In this document: piece after piece, positions 9,193 to 18,226 of the stretch
How positions within the stretch are numbered: position 1 is the stretch's first letter
Layout: the number at the start of each line of letters is the position of its first letter
Origin: Comamonas suwonensis
Lineage (GTDB): Bacteria; Pseudomonadota; Gammaproteobacteria; Burkholderiales; Burkholderiaceae_C
Reading direction: 5' to 3'
Length of the DNA: 64,000 bases
Assembly (NCBI RefSeq): GCF_012844455.2
Contig: NZ_JABBCQ020000001.1
Span: 124,001 to 188,000, forward strand
Notes under the pieces: generated by a model
Told to the model about the DNA's origin: nothing
The model's input: the letters and a program-made list of their open reading frames with translations, nothing else
Database searches by the model: none
Position numbers and translations under genes: made by a program

Positions 9193-10686
9193 TCAAGCCT
9201 GTTCAGGTTCTGCCTGCGCACGCGCCATGGCGGCAATCACTTCGGCCACCGAAGCCGTGAGTTTTTTGGCATACGGCACATGCAAAAACTCGTTAGGACC
9301 GTGGGCATTGCTCTTGGGGCCCAGCACGCCGCAAACCATCATCTGCGCCTTGGGAAAGCCCTTGCTCAGCATATTCATCAGCGGAATCGTGCCGCCCTGG
9401 CCGATATAGCCGCAGCCCGCACCAAAGTGCGCCTGACTCGCCGAGTTCAGCGCTTTTTCAAACCAGTTGTCCATGCCCGGTGCGTTCCAGCCACTGGAGC
9501 TGGACAGGCCTTCCCAGGTCACCTTGGCTTCATAAGGCGCGTTGTCTTCCAGCAAGGCCTTCATCTCCTGCACACAGGCCGCAGCATCCACCAGCGGGGG
9601 CAGGCGCAGGCTGAGCTTGAAAGCCGTGTAGGGGCGCAGCACATTGCCCGCGTTCTGCAGGCTGGGCATGCCTTCCACACCCGTCACGCTCAGCGTGGGC
9701 TCCCAGGTGCGACGCACCAGTGCTTCGACCGGGTCCGTGGTTGTGGGCAAGGAGATTCGCGCCGAGCCACCGCAGTCATAGTGTGCCCAGGGAAAGCGGG
9801 CATAGGCGTCCTCGCCCAGAATGTCCGCCGTGGCGCGAATTTGTGTCATGCGGTCGGCGGGAACGTCGCAGTGAAAGCTCTCAGGCAGCACGCGGCCATT
9901 CTTGCTGTCTTCGAGACGATCCAGCACCTGGCGCATGATGCGAAAGGACGATGGCACCACGCCCGAGGCATCGCCCGAGTGCACGCCTTCGCTCAAGATC
10001 TGCACCTTCAGCGTGCCGCTGGCCATGCCGCGCAGGCTGGTGGTCAGCCACAATTGGTCATAGTTGCCAGCGCCGCTGTCGAGGCAGATCACCAGACCCA
10101 CATCACCCAGACGCGGACGCAGTGCATCCACATAGGGCAGCAGATCGGCCGAGCCGCTTTCCTCGCAGGTTTCGATGATGCCAACGATGCGTGGATGGGG
10201 CACATTCTGGCGCTTGAGCTCCTGAATCGCGGCCACGCTGGCATAGACGGCATAGCCATCATCTGCACCGCCACGGCCATAGAGCTTGCCGTCTTCATAC
10301 TTGGGCGTCCACGGGCCCAGATCGCTGCGCCAGCCTTCAAATTCGGGTTGCTTGTCCAGATGGCCGTACATCAGCACCGTGGGGCTGGTCGATGCTTTTG
10401 GCGCCGTGCCCTCCACCTCAAAAAAGATGAGCGGCGTGCGGCCGGGCTGTTGAATCACTTCCAGTTTCAGGCCAGCGACTTTCTGTGCCTCCACCCAGGT
10501 AGCGGCATTGCGCAGCACGGTGGCAATATGGCCTTGCTGCTCCCAGTCGGGCGCAAACATGGGCGACTTGGCGGGGATGGTGATGTAGTTCGTCAGCTCG
10601 GGCAGGATGCTCTGATCCCACTGCTGGGTGATGTGCTGCAGTGCAGCTTGCGGCTGTAGCAGATTGGCGGGAGTGCGTGCGTTCAT
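9193..10686 (-). CDS. M20 family metallopeptidase (CNDP-like dipeptidase)
   Basis: Zinc-dependent cytosolic exopeptidase of the M20/CPG2/DapE superfamily, probably a dipeptidase. The 497-residue protein carries the metal ligands in order: MYGHLDKQP (His, Asp), GRGGADDGYA (bridging Asp), ETCEESGS (catalytic and bridging Glu) and CLDSG. The central HSGDASGVVP block belongs to the dimerisation domain. The start at 10686 is set by an AAGGAG ribosome-binding sequence six bases upstream; the open frame reaches 33 codons further but without an RBS. Downstream on the same strand of the chemoreceptor gene, 110 bases away. Confidence 0.9.
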   Translation of the reverse strand: MNARTPANLLQPQAALQHITQQWDQSILPELTNYITIPAKSPMFAPDWEQQGHIATVLRNAATWVEAQKVAGLKLEVIQQPGRTPLIFFEVEGTAPKASTSPTVLMYGHLDKQPEFEGWRSDLGPWTPKYEDGKLYGRGGADDGYAVYASVAAIQELKRQNVPHPRIVGIIETCEESGSADLLPYVDALRPRLGDVGLVICLDSGAGNYDQLWLTTSLRGMASGTLKVQILSEGVHSGDASGVVPSSFRIMRQVLDRLEDSKNGRVLPESFHCDVPADRMTQIRATADILGEDAYARFPWAHYDCGGSARISLPTTTDPVEALVRRTWEPTLSVTGVEGMPSLQNAGNVLRPYTAFKLSLRLPPLVDAAACVQEMKALLEDNAPYEAKVTWEGLSSSSGWNAPGMDNWFEKALNSASQAHFGAGCGYIGQGGTIPLMNMLSKGFPKAQMMVCGVLGPKSNAHGPNEFLHVPYAKKLTASVAEVIAAMARAQAEPEQA

Positions 10687-10796
10687 GGTCGGCTCCTTCA
10701 ATGACGGGGCGGCGAGCCATGACAGGCCCGCGCCATGCCCCAGATTGTGCGCCAATGCCGGTGGTTGCACCGCAGGCATTGGCATGGCTTGCAGGG

Positions 10797-12338
10797 TTAA
10801 CGCAGCGCCGCAGCGCCCCGCTCCAGCTGAAAGCGCGACACCGCTTGCAGCAAGCCCTCGGCCTGTTGACGCAGACCTTCGGCAGCTGCGGCGCTTTCTT
10901 CCACCAGCGCAGCGTTTTGCTGGGTGGCCTGATCCATTTGCATCACGGCTTCGCCGACCTGGGCCACGCCCGCGCTTTGCTCGTGACTCGCGGCGCTGAT
11001 CTCACCCATGATGTCGGTGACGCGGCGAATGGCGTGAACAATCTCGCCCATGGTGCTGCCGGCCTGATCGGCCAGCGCACTACCGCCTTCCACGCGTTCC
11101 ACGCTGGCGGTGATGAGCTGCTTGATCTCCTTGGCCGCATCCGCACTGCGCTTGGCCAGTGCCCGTACCTCGGTCGCCACCACGGCAAAGCCACGGCCTT
11201 GCTCACCGGCACGCGCGGCTTCCACCGCAGCGTTGAGCGCCAGAATATTGGTCTGAAAGGCGATGGCATCAATCACGCCAATGATGTCGGCAATGCGCGC
11301 GCTGCTGGCGTTGATGTCCTGCATGGTTTCCACCACACGGGCCACCACGGCGCCGCCTTGCTGAGCCACCTGCGATGCGTTTTGCGCCAGCTGATTGGCC
11401 GTCTGGGCGCTGTCCGCGTTCTGGCGCACGGTGGCGTTGAGCTGCTCCATGCTGGCCGCTGTTTCTTCCAGCGCACTGGCCTGGCTTTCGGTGCGGGCCG
11501 ACAAGTCGGCATTGCCCTGTGCAATCTCGCTGGAAGCATGGTGCATCTGTACCGATGCACCCTGCACACGCTGCACCAACTCGCGCAGCGAAGCGCGCAT
11601 GGTTTGCAGGTCGGCCATCAGGCCGTGGGCCGCCATGTTGTGACCGGTGTTGCGGAGGTCTCCATCCGCCACACGGCGCAGTGCTTGGCGGGCATCCGCC
11701 GGATCACCGCCCAGTTCGCTGCGCAAGGTGCGCACCATCACCCACAACAGCGCGGCCGAGATAACCACGGCCAGCAAGGCCAGCAGGCCGGACCACAGCT
11801 GCATGCGCTGGGCACGGCTACGGGTTTCCTGGTGCGAGGTTTCGGCTGCATCACGGGCCGCCTTGAGTTCCTGCAACACGGCTTCGCGCAGCTTGCGCCA
11901 GGCGGGTGTTTCCTCCGCCTTCAGCGCTGCGGCGGCGGTGTCGTAGTCCTCGGCGGCCAGAGTCACGATCTTGTCCTGCGCTTCGGATTGCGCCTGGCGC
12001 AAGGCCTGCATGTCCTTGACGGTCGCTTCCATGACCGTACCTTGCACACGTTGACGCAGGTCGTCATAGGCAGCGTCATAGGCCTGACGGGCGTTGCCCA
12101 GGTTCTGCACGGCCTGCTTGTCCGACGGGTCCATCACGATATTGCGCAGCGCTTGGCCGGACTGCAGGCCTTGCGCATACAGCTCCTGCAGTTGCGCCAC
12201 CACGGCCTGGTTGTTCTTCAGGTAATCATTGAAGTCAGACTGAGTGCGCGTGAGCCCCCATTGACTGCTGAGCAGGGCAAAAACAAACAAGGCTGCAGGA
12301 GCAGCCGAGCAAAAAATCAGACGGGAACTAAAACGCAT
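10797..12338 (-). CDS. Methyl-accepting chemotaxis protein
   Basis: Transmembrane chemoreceptor of 513 residues. TM1 is at about residues 7-25, a periplasmic helical domain of about 155 residues follows (four-helix-bundle type), and TM2 is at about 181-203. A HAMP linker comes next, then a signalling domain with the conserved hairpin tip ([20 protein letters not shown]). Methylation-helix segments rich in Glu/Gln/Ala flank the tip. It would signal through CheW/CheA to the flagellar motor; no che genes are in the window, so this is an orphan receptor of unknown ligand. Confidence 0.95.
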   Translation of the reverse strand: MRFSSRLIFCSAAPAALFVFALLSSQWGLTRTQSDFNDYLKNNQAVVAQLQELYAQGLQSGQALRNIVMDPSDKQAVQNLGNARQAYDAAYDDLRQRVQGTVMEATVKDMQALRQAQSEAQDKIVTLAAEDYDTAAAALKAEETPAWRKLREAVLQELKAARDAAETSHQETRSRAQRMQLWSGLLALLAVVISAALLWVMVRTLRSELGGDPADARQALRRVADGDLRNTGHNMAAHGLMADLQTMRASLRELVQRVQGASVQMHHASSEIAQGNADLSARTESQASALEETAASMEQLNATVRQNADSAQTANQLAQNASQVAQQGGAVVARVVETMQDINASSARIADIIGVIDAIAFQTNILALNAAVEAARAGEQGRGFAVVATEVRALAKRSADAAKEIKQLITASVERVEGGSALADQAGSTMGEIVHAIRRVTDIMGEISAASHEQSAGVAQVGEAVMQMDQATQQNAALVEESAAAAEGLRQQAEGLLQAVSRFQLERGAAALR

Positions 12339-12467
12339 GGCAATGCGCGCAGACCAGAGCGGTCCGTGCGTTGATTCATATCAAAAAAGGGAATGATTGA
12401 TTATGAGTCAGCCACTTACAATTTTTTTCAATGTGCGCACCAAGCGTGCATGAGAACAACCGTCATC

Positions 12468-12565
12468 TTTAAATGGCGTAGCTGCTAGCGCTTTTCAAAC
12501 ATGCGTTTTATTGGGTTTTTACTCCAAGTTCCCCATTCACCATACGCAGACAGCTATTGTTTAAA
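12468..12565. repeat. Interspersed repeat copy with long loop between metW and the chemoreceptor
   Basis: The core TAGCTGCTAGCGCTTTT (12479-12495) is partly mirrored by ATACGCAGACAGCTATTG near the right end. The whole element is bounded by TTTAAA on both sides (12468-12473 and 12560-12565). Together with the rest of 12339-12574 it forms the intergenic space; I see no gene here. Confidence 0.5.
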
Positions 12566-12574
12566 GAGCAACCA

Positions 12575-13159
12575 TCAGCCATGCTCAATATGGAACACCG
12601 CCGTCGTCGCCAGCAGGTTGGGCAGACTGCGCACGACTTGCCCGTTCTGCAGGCCAAAAGAGTCACGAATGCGCAGGCGGTTCTTGGTGGCCAACACCTC
12701 AAAGTCTTTGTACGTGCCCACGCGGATATTGGGCGTGTCGTACCACTGATAAGGCAAGCGACGCGTGACCGGCATGCGCCCGCGCAGCACCGACAGGCGG
12801 TTTTGCCAGTGCGCAAAGTTGGGAAAGGCCACCACGCCTTGCTTGCCGATCCGGGCGGTCTCACGCAGCATGGTCTCGGCATTGCGCAGGTGCTGCAGCG
12901 TGTCGATCTGCAGCACCACATCAAAGCTGTTGTCGCCAAAGATGGCCAGGCCGTCTTCCAGATTGAGCTGCAGCACGTTCACGCCACGGCGGGTGCAGGC
13001 CAGCACATTGGCATCGTCCAGCTCCACGCCGTAGCCTGTACAGCCACGCTCGCGCACCAGATGCTCCAGCAGGGCACCGTCGCCGCAGCCTAAGTCCAGC
13101 ACGCGTGCGCCCTTGGGAACCAGCTCGGCAATGGCTTTCATGGTGGTCAGCTCGGTCAT
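12575..13159 (-). CDS. metW: Methionine biosynthesis protein MetW (SAM-methyltransferase fold)
   Basis: Small class I methyltransferase-fold protein (194 residues) with the motif [15 protein letters not shown] and, later, [12 protein letters not shown]. MetW is coupled to MetX in many proteobacteria and is required for, or stimulates, the acyl-transfer step of methionine synthesis; its own reaction is not firmly defined. The start codon overlaps the metX stop (ATGA), which points to translational coupling in a metX-metW operon controlled by the SAM-II riboswitch upstream of metX. Confidence 0.93.
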   Translation of the reverse strand: MTELTTMKAIAELVPKGARVLDLGCGDGALLEHLVRERGCTGYGVELDDANVLACTRRGVNVLQLNLEDGLAIFGDNSFDVVLQIDTLQHLRNAETMLRETARIGKQGVVAFPNFAHWQNRLSVLRGRMPVTRRLPYQWYDTPNIRVGTYKDFEVLATKNRLRIRDSFGLQNGQVVRSLPNLLATTAVFHIEHG

Positions 13160-14322
13160 GCGGCCTCTCCTTGGAGTTTTCCTGCGCGGTTGGCGGTTTT
13201 CAGTTCCTGGGCGATGCCCTCAAAATAGGAGCGCATCACGCTCATGTAGCGAGGGTCATCAAGCAAAAACGCATCATGTCCATGGGGTGCATCGATCTCG
13301 GCGTAGCTCACATCGCGGTTGTTCTCCAGCAGCGATTTGACGATCTCGCGACTGCGCGCCGGGGCAAAACGCCAGTCCGTCGTAAAGCTCACCAGCAAGA
13401 ACTTGGCCTCGGCCACGGCCAGCGCCTGCGTCAAATTGCCGCCGTGATTGCGAGCCGGATCGAAGTAGTCGAGAGCGCGGGTGATGAGCAGATAGGTGTT
13501 GGCATCAAAGTAGCCGCTGAACTTCTCGCCCTGATAGCGCAGATAGCTCTCGATCTGAAATTCCACATCCTGCGTGCTGTACTTCAGCTGAAGGCCATCA
13601 CGCAGCTGACGACCGAACTTCTGGTTCATCACGTCATCGCTCAGATAGGTAATGTGGCCAATCATTCGCGCAATGCGCAGGCCGCGTGCGGGCACCACGC
13701 CATGCTCGTAGAAGTGGCCGCCGTTGAAGTCTGGGTCCGTCACGATGGCGCGGCGCGCCACTTCGTTGAAGGCAATGTTCTCGGCATTCAGGTTGGGCGC
13801 ACTGGCCACCACCACGGCATGGCCCATCCGCTCGGGGTAGCGCAGCGACCATGAAAGCGCCTGCATGCCGCCCAGACTGCCGCCCAGCACAGCGGCCAGC
13901 TTGTGAATGCCCAGACGGTCAAGCAGACGCGCCTGCGCATCCACCCAGTCTTCCACCGTGACCACAGGGAAGTCCGCTCCGTAAGGCTTGTCCGTGACCG
14001 GATTGATGTGCATCGGACCCGTGGAGCCAAAGCAGGAACCCAGGTTGTTGATGCCAATGACAAAGAATTGATTGGTATCAACCGCCTTGCCCGGGCCGAT
14101 CATGTTGTCCCACCAGCCCTCGCTCTTGGGCTGGCCTTCGTAGCTGCCTGCGACATGGTGGGAGGCATTGAGCGCATGACAGACCACGATGGCGTTGCTC
14201 TTGTCGGCATTGAGCTGGCCATAGGTCTCGAAAGCGAGGTCGTAATGGGCAATGGAGCCACCACTTTGCAAGGGCAGCGCCTCGTCAAAGTGCATGGATT
14301 GCGGTGTGGCGATGAAGGACAT
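13156..14322 (-). CDS. metX: Homoserine O-acyltransferase MetX
   Basis: Activates homoserine by O-acylation, the first committed step of methionine synthesis. The 388-residue alpha/beta hydrolase has the nucleophile elbow [10 protein letters not shown], the family blocks [24 protein letters not shown] and [16 protein letters not shown], and the terminal [10 protein letters not shown] carrying the catalytic His. MetX enzymes linked to metW in proteobacteria often use succinyl-CoA rather than acetyl-CoA; the sequence alone does not settle this. The frame cannot extend upstream because an in-frame TAG lies just before the start. No Shine-Dalgarno is visible. Instead, the T-run of a terminator-like hairpin ends three bases before the ATG. 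Confidence 0.95.
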   Translation of the reverse strand: MSFIATPQSMHFDEALPLQSGGSIAHYDLAFETYGQLNADKSNAIVVCHALNASHHVAGSYEGQPKSEGWWDNMIGPGKAVDTNQFFVIGINNLGSCFGSTGPMHINPVTDKPYGADFPVVTVEDWVDAQARLLDRLGIHKLAAVLGGSLGGMQALSWSLRYPERMGHAVVVASAPNLNAENIAFNEVARRAIVTDPDFNGGHFYEHGVVPARGLRIARMIGHITYLSDDVMNQKFGRQLRDGLQLKYSTQDVEFQIESYLRYQGEKFSGYFDANTYLLITRALDYFDPARNHGGNLTQALAVAEAKFLLVSFTTDWRFAPARSREIVKSLLENNRDVSYAEIDAPHGHDAFLLDDPRYMSVMRSYFEGIAQELKTANRAGKLQGEAA

Positions 14323-14325
14323 ACG

Positions 14326-14357
14326 AAAAACCCGGCATCGCTAAAAACGAGGCCGGG
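14326..14357 (-). terminator. Intrinsic terminator / attenuator directly before metX
   Basis: On the minus strand CCCGGC (14357-14352) pairs with GCCGGG (14336-14331), followed by TTTTT (14330-14326) and then the metX ATG after three more bases. It sits about 25 bases downstream of the SAM-II aptamer, so it is the likely expression platform. A long loop (15 bases) makes the stem moderate in strength. Confidence 0.65.
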
Positions 14358-14381
14358 TCGGTGTACTTTCACTTCGCGGAC

Positions 14382-14434
14382 GGGTCTTTAGCTGGATTTA
14401 TAAAGCGCCCGCAAGCTTTGGCAAATCGGCGCGT
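14382..14434 (-). ncRNA. SAM-II riboswitch upstream of metX
   Basis: Read on the minus strand, P1 is formed by GCGCC (14432-14428) and GGCGC (14409-14405). Its loop starts with the conserved GATTTG and ends GCTTGC. After P1 come an A/T-rich linker with ATAAAT and the conserved GCTAAA (14392-14387). This order (P1, GAUUUG, GCUUGC, P1', AUAAA, GCUAAA) is the signature of the SAM-II (metA/SAM_alpha) aptamer, which binds S-adenosylmethionine and represses methionine-synthesis genes, here metX-metW. Confidence 0.9.
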
Positions 14435-14508
14435 GAAAGGGCAGTGTACTGCATCCACTACGGCGAACTCACAAGCTGCACTGTGACAACAGCCCAGCCT
14501 TTGAGAGT

Positions 14509-14532
14509 CATACGCAGGCAGCTATACTTTTA
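14509..14532. repeat. Half-copy of the interspersed repeat
   Basis: CATACGCAGGCAGCTATA here matches CATACGCAGACAGCTATT at 12541-12558 in all but two positions. No partner arm is obvious, so this looks like half of an element. It lies in the metX leader region close to the end of the manganese exporter gene. Confidence 0.4.
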
Positions 14533-14538
14533 GCAGCC

Positions 14539-15150
14539 TCACACTTTGGTCAGGAGTGCCGCAACACCCAGCACCAGGAAGATCACGGCACATACCCGGT
14601 GAATGGTCTTGATGGGCAGCTTCTTGGTAATCTTGTCGCCAAACCACACCACTGGCGCATTCGCCAGCATCATGCCCAGCGTGGTGCCAAGCACCACCCA
14701 GTAATAAGACAGCGGGTATTTGGCAGCCAGACCTACTGTGGCCAGCTGCGTTTTGTCCCCCATCTCGGCGATAAAGAACAGCAGCAGCGTAGTGCCAAAC
14801 ACGCCCCAGCGGCCCGCGTCATTGCCAGTGTCGTCATCGTCGAGCTTGTCGGGGATCAGCATCCAGCCCGCCATCAGGATGAAGGAAACACCCAGAATCC
14901 AGCGCAGCATATCGGGGCCAAGCACCGTGGTGATCCAGTTGCCGACCGCGCCTGCCAGCGCATGATTGACGACTGTCGCCACAAAAATGCCCGCAACAAT
15001 CGGCAAGGGCTTGCGGAACTTGGCCGCCAGAACCAATGACAGGAGTTGGGTCTTATCCCCCATCTCGGCCAAAGCGACGATAGAGGTAGATACGAGAAAA
15101 GCTTCCATGATGTGGGAACGGCCGGAGTAGGCTGATAACGCATTGACCAC
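14539..15150 (-). CDS. mneA: UPF0016/GDT1 family cation exporter (MneA-type, manganese)
   Basis: Inner-membrane protein with the duplicated signature of the UPF0016/TMEM165 family, ALAEMGDKTQL near the N-terminus and FFIAEMGDKTQL in the second half, each in a three-helix repeat. Bacterial members export Mn2+ when it is in excess. The Mn2+ riboswitch upstream supports that role. Two starts are possible: GTG at 15150 has a GGAG seven bases upstream and gives 203 residues, while ATG at 15108 (MEAFLV, the usual family N-terminus, 189 residues) has no RBS. I list the longer form because its RBS is part of the riboswitch switching helix. Confidence 0.9.
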   Translation of the reverse strand: MVNALSAYSGRSHIMEAFLVSTSIVALAEMGDKTQLLSLVLAAKFRKPLPIVAGIFVATVVNHALAGAVGNWITTVLGPDMLRWILGVSFILMAGWMLIPDKLDDDDTGNDAGRWGVFGTTLLLFFIAEMGDKTQLATVGLAAKYPLSYYWVVLGTTLGMMLANAPVVWFGDKITKKLPIKTIHRVCAVIFLVLGVAALLTKV

Positions 15151-15322
15151 GCACCGACTCCGGCCTATTTGTCCATAGGTTTGCTCGGTACGTAATCAAT
15201 GGTCTCGGCCAATCACACCCTGAATTGCTCATGGTGCCGCATGCGCCATAGATCGCGAAGATCCAAGTCTGTTGACGCATACATCCGGCATGTGGTTGCC
15301 GAACGGCCTACTCCCCAAAGAC
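15122..15322 (-). ncRNA. yybP-ykoY (Mn2+) riboswitch controlling the UPF0016 exporter
   Basis: On the minus strand the leader starts with CTTTGGGGAGTAGG and contains the conserved GTCAACAGAC and GCCGAGACC loops of the manganese aptamer. The closing helix pairs GGAGTAGGC (15314-15306) with GCCTACTCC (15132-15124). The same 3' strand can instead pair ACTCCGG (15128-15122) with CCGGAGT (15163-15157), which holds the ribosome-binding site for the GTG start. Metal binding should favour the first pairing and switch translation on. Confidence 0.88.
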
Positions 15323-15333
15323 AGTAAGGCGTC

Positions 15334-15361
15334 ATTCTAGCTGTTTAGTTTTGTAAGGCAA
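15334..15361 (-). promoter_or_regulatory. Putative sigma-70 promoter for the Mn2+ riboswitch transcript
   Basis: TTGCCT (15361-15356) and TAGAAT (15339-15334) are separated by 16 bases. The predicted start falls a few bases before the aptamer, which is where it should be. The terC leader has the same TTGCCT box at the same distance from its aptamer. Confidence 0.5.
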
Positions 15362-15605
15362 CATCGCATATAGATATTCAAATTTGTGTCTTTTAGGGTA
15401 ATTCCCGCCCCTGCAATGTTGTTACCAACACGAAATTTCAAGCTTTCAGAATACGGCGGTATCGCTGATGACTCATAATGCTCAAGTCTTTGTTTAGAGA
15501 TCATGTTTCTAGATGGGGGCGAGTGCGTTAGCGTCTCTACCGTTGTCATCGCTGGTTGACTCCCTAGGGCTCCATCGCGTTTTCAAGTTTTTTCAGGAGT
15601 CCATC

Positions 15606-15974
15606 ATGGGCAACAAGCTTTACGTCGGCAATCTGCCTTATTCTTTCCGCGACCAAGACCTGGAGCAAGCCTTCAGCGAATTCGGTGCTGTGAACAGCGC
15701 CAAGGTCATGATGGAGCGCGACACCGGCCGTTCCAAGGGTTTCGGCTTTGTCGAAATGAGCAGCGATGCTGAAGCACAAGCTGCTATCCAAGGCCTGCAC
15801 GGTCAAAACCACGGTGGCCGTGACCTCGTTGTGAACGAAGCACGTCCCATGGAGCCACGTCCTCCCCGTTCCGGCGGCTTCGGCGGCGGCTTCGGTGGCG
15901 GCCGTGAAGGCGGTGGCGGCTTCGGCGGTGGCCGTGGCGATGGCGGCGGTTACGGCCGTCGCAATAGCTATTAA
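15606..15974 (+). CDS. Glycine-rich RNA-binding protein with one RRM domain (first of two)
   Basis: The 122-residue protein consists of one RRM at residues 1-80, with RNP2 (KLYVGNLPY) and RNP1 (KGFGFVEM) carrying the aromatic residues that stack on RNA. A Gly/Arg-rich tail of about 40 residues follows. Proteins of this shape in bacteria are often cold- or stress-induced RNA chaperones; this is family knowledge, not shown here. CAGGAG lies six bases before the ATG. A TTCG-loop terminator follows, so it is a separate unit from its paralogue 230 bases downstream. The preceding 280 bases are AT-richer and hold no gene; they shelter its leader and the divergent riboswitch promoter. Confidence 0.93.
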   Translation: MGNKLYVGNLPYSFRDQDLEQAFSEFGAVNSAKVMMERDTGRSKGFGFVEMSSDAEAQAAIQGLHGQNHGGRDLVVNEARPMEPRPPRSGGFGGGFGGGREGGGGFGGGRGDGGGYGRRNSY

Positions 15975-15992
15975 TTAGTTATCGCCCATAAT

Positions 15993-16019
15993 AAAAAAGG
16001 ATCTTCGGATCCTTTTTTT
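15993..16019 (+). terminator. Intrinsic terminator after first RRM gene
   Basis: AAAAAGGATC and GATCCTTTTT pair around a TTCG tetraloop, with a T-run. A textbook hairpin. Confidence 0.93.
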
Positions 16020-16205
16020 GTTGCTAAACGTTATTAAAGCGGTTTTCGAGCATTTATTTTTCCCATTAACCTCCCCCATAATTCGACACACTGGGTTTTC
16101 CCAGTCGCAAGCGTATAGGTATTTAGGATTTTGTGCGTGTTTTCTTGCAGCCGACGTCCTGAAGTCGATCGCAAATTAAAGGCATTGAGGAGCTAGGAGT
16201 TATTA

Positions 16206-16718
16206 ATGGGCAATAAGCTTTATGTCGGCAACCTTCCATATGGTGTGCGCGACAATGATCTGGAGCAGGCATTCGGTCAATTTGGCTCAGTCACCAGCGC
16301 ACGCGTCATGATGGAACGCGACACCGGCCGCTCCAAAGGCTTTGGCTTTGTCGAAATGGGAAATGATGCCGAGGCACAAGCAGCCATTCAGGGCATGAAT
16401 GGTCAGCCACTGGGCGGTCGCAGCCTCGTGGTCAACGAAGCACGCCCCATGGAGCCCCGCCCTCCTCGTACCGGCGGCTTTGGCGGCGGCTTCCGCAATG
16501 AAGGCGGCTTTGGCGGTGGCAACCGTGAAGGTGGCTACGGTGGTGGCGGTGGCTATGGAGGAGGTCGTAGTGAAGGTGGCTACAACCGTGGTGGTGGTGG
16601 CGAAGGTGGCGGTGGTTACGGTGGCCGCAGCGATGGCGGATTCCGCAGCCCTTACGGCTCAGGCCCACGTCATGGTGGTCGCGGCGGCTATGGCGGTGGT
16701 GATAACCGCGGCGAATAA
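16206..16718 (+). CDS. Glycine-rich RNA-binding protein with one RRM domain (second of two)
   Basis: Paralogue of the preceding gene (170 residues). The RRM (residues 1-80) is nearly identical in the RNP motifs (KLYVGNLPYGVRDNDLEQAF; KGFGFVEM). The tail is longer, about 85 residues, made of GGYGGG/GGFGGG units with interspersed Arg, an RGG-like composition. GAGGAGCTAGGAG precedes the ATG. The 231-base space upstream (15975-16205) holds the previous terminator and then an A/T-rich leader of about 150 bases with no gene, which may carry temperature-dependent control. The leaders of the two paralogues are not alike. Confidence 0.93.
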   Translation: MGNKLYVGNLPYGVRDNDLEQAFGQFGSVTSARVMMERDTGRSKGFGFVEMGNDAEAQAAIQGMNGQPLGGRSLVVNEARPMEPRPPRTGGFGGGFRNEGGFGGGNREGGYGGGGGYGGGRSEGGYNRGGGGEGGGGYGGRSDGGFRSPYGSGPRHGGRGGYGGGDNRGE

Positions 16719-16738
16719 ATTTCGTATCTCATCGCGAA

Positions 16739-16768
16739 TAAAAAAGGCACAGTTAAGTGCCTTTTTAA
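16739..16768 (+). terminator. Intrinsic terminator after second RRM gene
   Basis: AAAAAGGCAC pairs with GTGCCTTTTT around AGTTAA. It ends about 50 bases before the convergent SDR gene and can work in both directions. Confidence 0.9.
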
Positions 16769-16817
16769 TGCTCTTGATATTTGAAATGTATAGTCAAATA
16801 TCGCTAATGCATTAATC

Positions 16818-17603
16818 TCAATCCTTTTTCAGATAACGGGGTTTTCTCGTTTTTCCCTGCGTCACCTTGTCCCAGATCCATGCAGGAAGCATCCGCATCA
16901 CCCGCCCTGCAATACCCATCTGCCAGGGGATCACAACATATCGCGCCTTGCGCTCAATCACGCGACAGGCACGCCTCGCAAACTCTGGTGAAGTGAGTAA
17001 AAAATGCATGGGATAGGGATTATTTTGCGTCAAAGGAGTATCGATATAACCAGGCAACAAACTGGTTACGGACACCCCTGTTTTCTGCAGTTCTACACGC
17101 AAACTTTCGCAGTAGGAAATAGCCGCTGCCTTACTCGCTGAATATGCTGCATGCCCGGGTAAGCCACGAATACCTGCCACGCTGCATATCCCCACCAAGC
17201 GCCCAGAACCTCGCACGACCATGGGTGTAATAAATGGCTGAAAGCTGGCTGCTAATCCCATGGTGTTGCAAGCGAGCACCTGCTGCATGACATCAAGGTC
17301 TTCGCGCAGTGAGGTGTCCACGCCCCAGCTGATCCCTGCATTGGCAATCACGATGTCGGGCAGGCCTTGCCGCTCCAGACATGCCTGCCCCGCATGACAA
17401 GCGCTGTCGATTAGCGATACATCCGCCTCATAAACTGCATAGCGCTGTTCATCCATGCCTACGGATTGCGCCCATTGCTCAATGACCTGAGTGCGCCTGG
17501 CCACCAAGGCCAATGACCAGCCGCGCTGATAGTAATGCTGAGCCAGTGCCTGACCAATGCCGCTGGAGGCACCCGTGATGTAGACCAGCCCCGGCTTTGT
17601 CAT
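16818..17603 (-). CDS. SDR-family oxidoreductase at the end of the kdsD-kdsC-lptC operon
   Basis: Classical short-chain dehydrogenase/reductase (261 residues): NAD(P)-binding TGASSGIG at the N-terminus, the structural NAG motif (IANAG), catalytic Ser (CSVAG) and YSASK with the catalytic Tyr and Lys. The C-terminal tail with MRMLPAWIWDKVTQGK resembles SDRs that bind membranes or long acyl substrates; the substrate is unknown. It starts two bases after lptC ends, so it belongs to the Kdo/LPS operon. The position is normally taken by lptA and lptB. Confidence 0.88.
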   Translation of the reverse strand: MTKPGLVYITGASSGIGQALAQHYYQRGWSLALVARRTQVIEQWAQSVGMDEQRYAVYEADVSLIDSACHAGQACLERQGLPDIVIANAGISWGVDTSLREDLDVMQQVLACNTMGLAASFQPFITPMVVRGSGRLVGICSVAGIRGLPGHAAYSASKAAAISYCESLRVELQKTGVSVTSLLPGYIDTPLTQNNPYPMHFLLTSPEFARRACRVIERKARYVVIPWQMGIAGRVMRMLPAWIWDKVTQGKTRKPRYLKKD

Positions 17604-17605
17604 TG

Positions 17606-18226
17606 TTACTTGGCCTTGCCAGGCTCAATCACCCCCTTGACACGGCCCTGCATCTGCAAGATCTGATCAAGGTGGTGGTACTGCATACTGTCACCCGTAA
17701 ATTTATCGGTGCCACGGGTCATGACCACAGGCTTGTTAGTGCTGACGCGTTCTTCATTGGGCCAAATTTGCAGGAACTCACTTTCAAGCTGCATGGCAGG
17801 CAATGCCTTTTGGCTGGCGCGTGCAGCCATGGGCTCGCGCGTGATGACGGCCTGACCAAACATTTGAATTTCCGAACCATCGCCGTTGCTCAAGGCACGA
17901 TTGGAACGACCTACGGTTTTACGACCATCCGGCGTAAAGCTCAGCATGCGCGCATCGTCAATTTCCAGCGTATCGGTGTCCGGAAAGTGCTCGCCCGCTG
18001 TACCACTCAAACGACTTTTGAGGCGCCCTGACGCTTCGAAATTCTTGATGACAAAGTCCTTCAAGAAATAGTCCGGGTCATGCTGCAGCACCCTCTCAGT
18101 GCCGACTGCAATGGGCTTAGGAGCGTTGCGCACCAGCCACCAGGTGCCTAGCGCCAGCAAGCCCATGATGAGCACCGGCAAGTACATCGATGCCTTATCG
18201 CCCACACGACGCCAATTCGCAATCAT
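17606..18226 (-). CDS. lptC: LPS export protein LptC
   Basis: Bitopic inner-membrane protein of the LPS transport bridge. It has 206 residues, with one N-terminal transmembrane helix at about residues 14-33 (YLPVLIMGLLALGTWWLV) and a periplasmic beta-jellyroll that passes LPS from LptB2FG to LptA. The jellyroll shows DYFLKDFVIKNF and later DDARMLSF and ITREPM segments typical of the family. Overlaps kdsC by four bases (ATGA), indicating translational coupling. Confidence 0.9.
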   Translation of the reverse strand: MIANWRRVGDKASMYLPVLIMGLLALGTWWLVRNAPKPIAVGTERVLQHDPDYFLKDFVIKNFEASGRLKSRLSGTAGEHFPDTDTLEIDDARMLSFTPDGRKTVGRSNRALSNGDGSEIQMFGQAVITREPMAARASQKALPAMQLESEFLQIWPNEERVSTNKPVVMTRGTDKFTGDSMQYHHLDQILQMQGRVKGVIEPGKAK

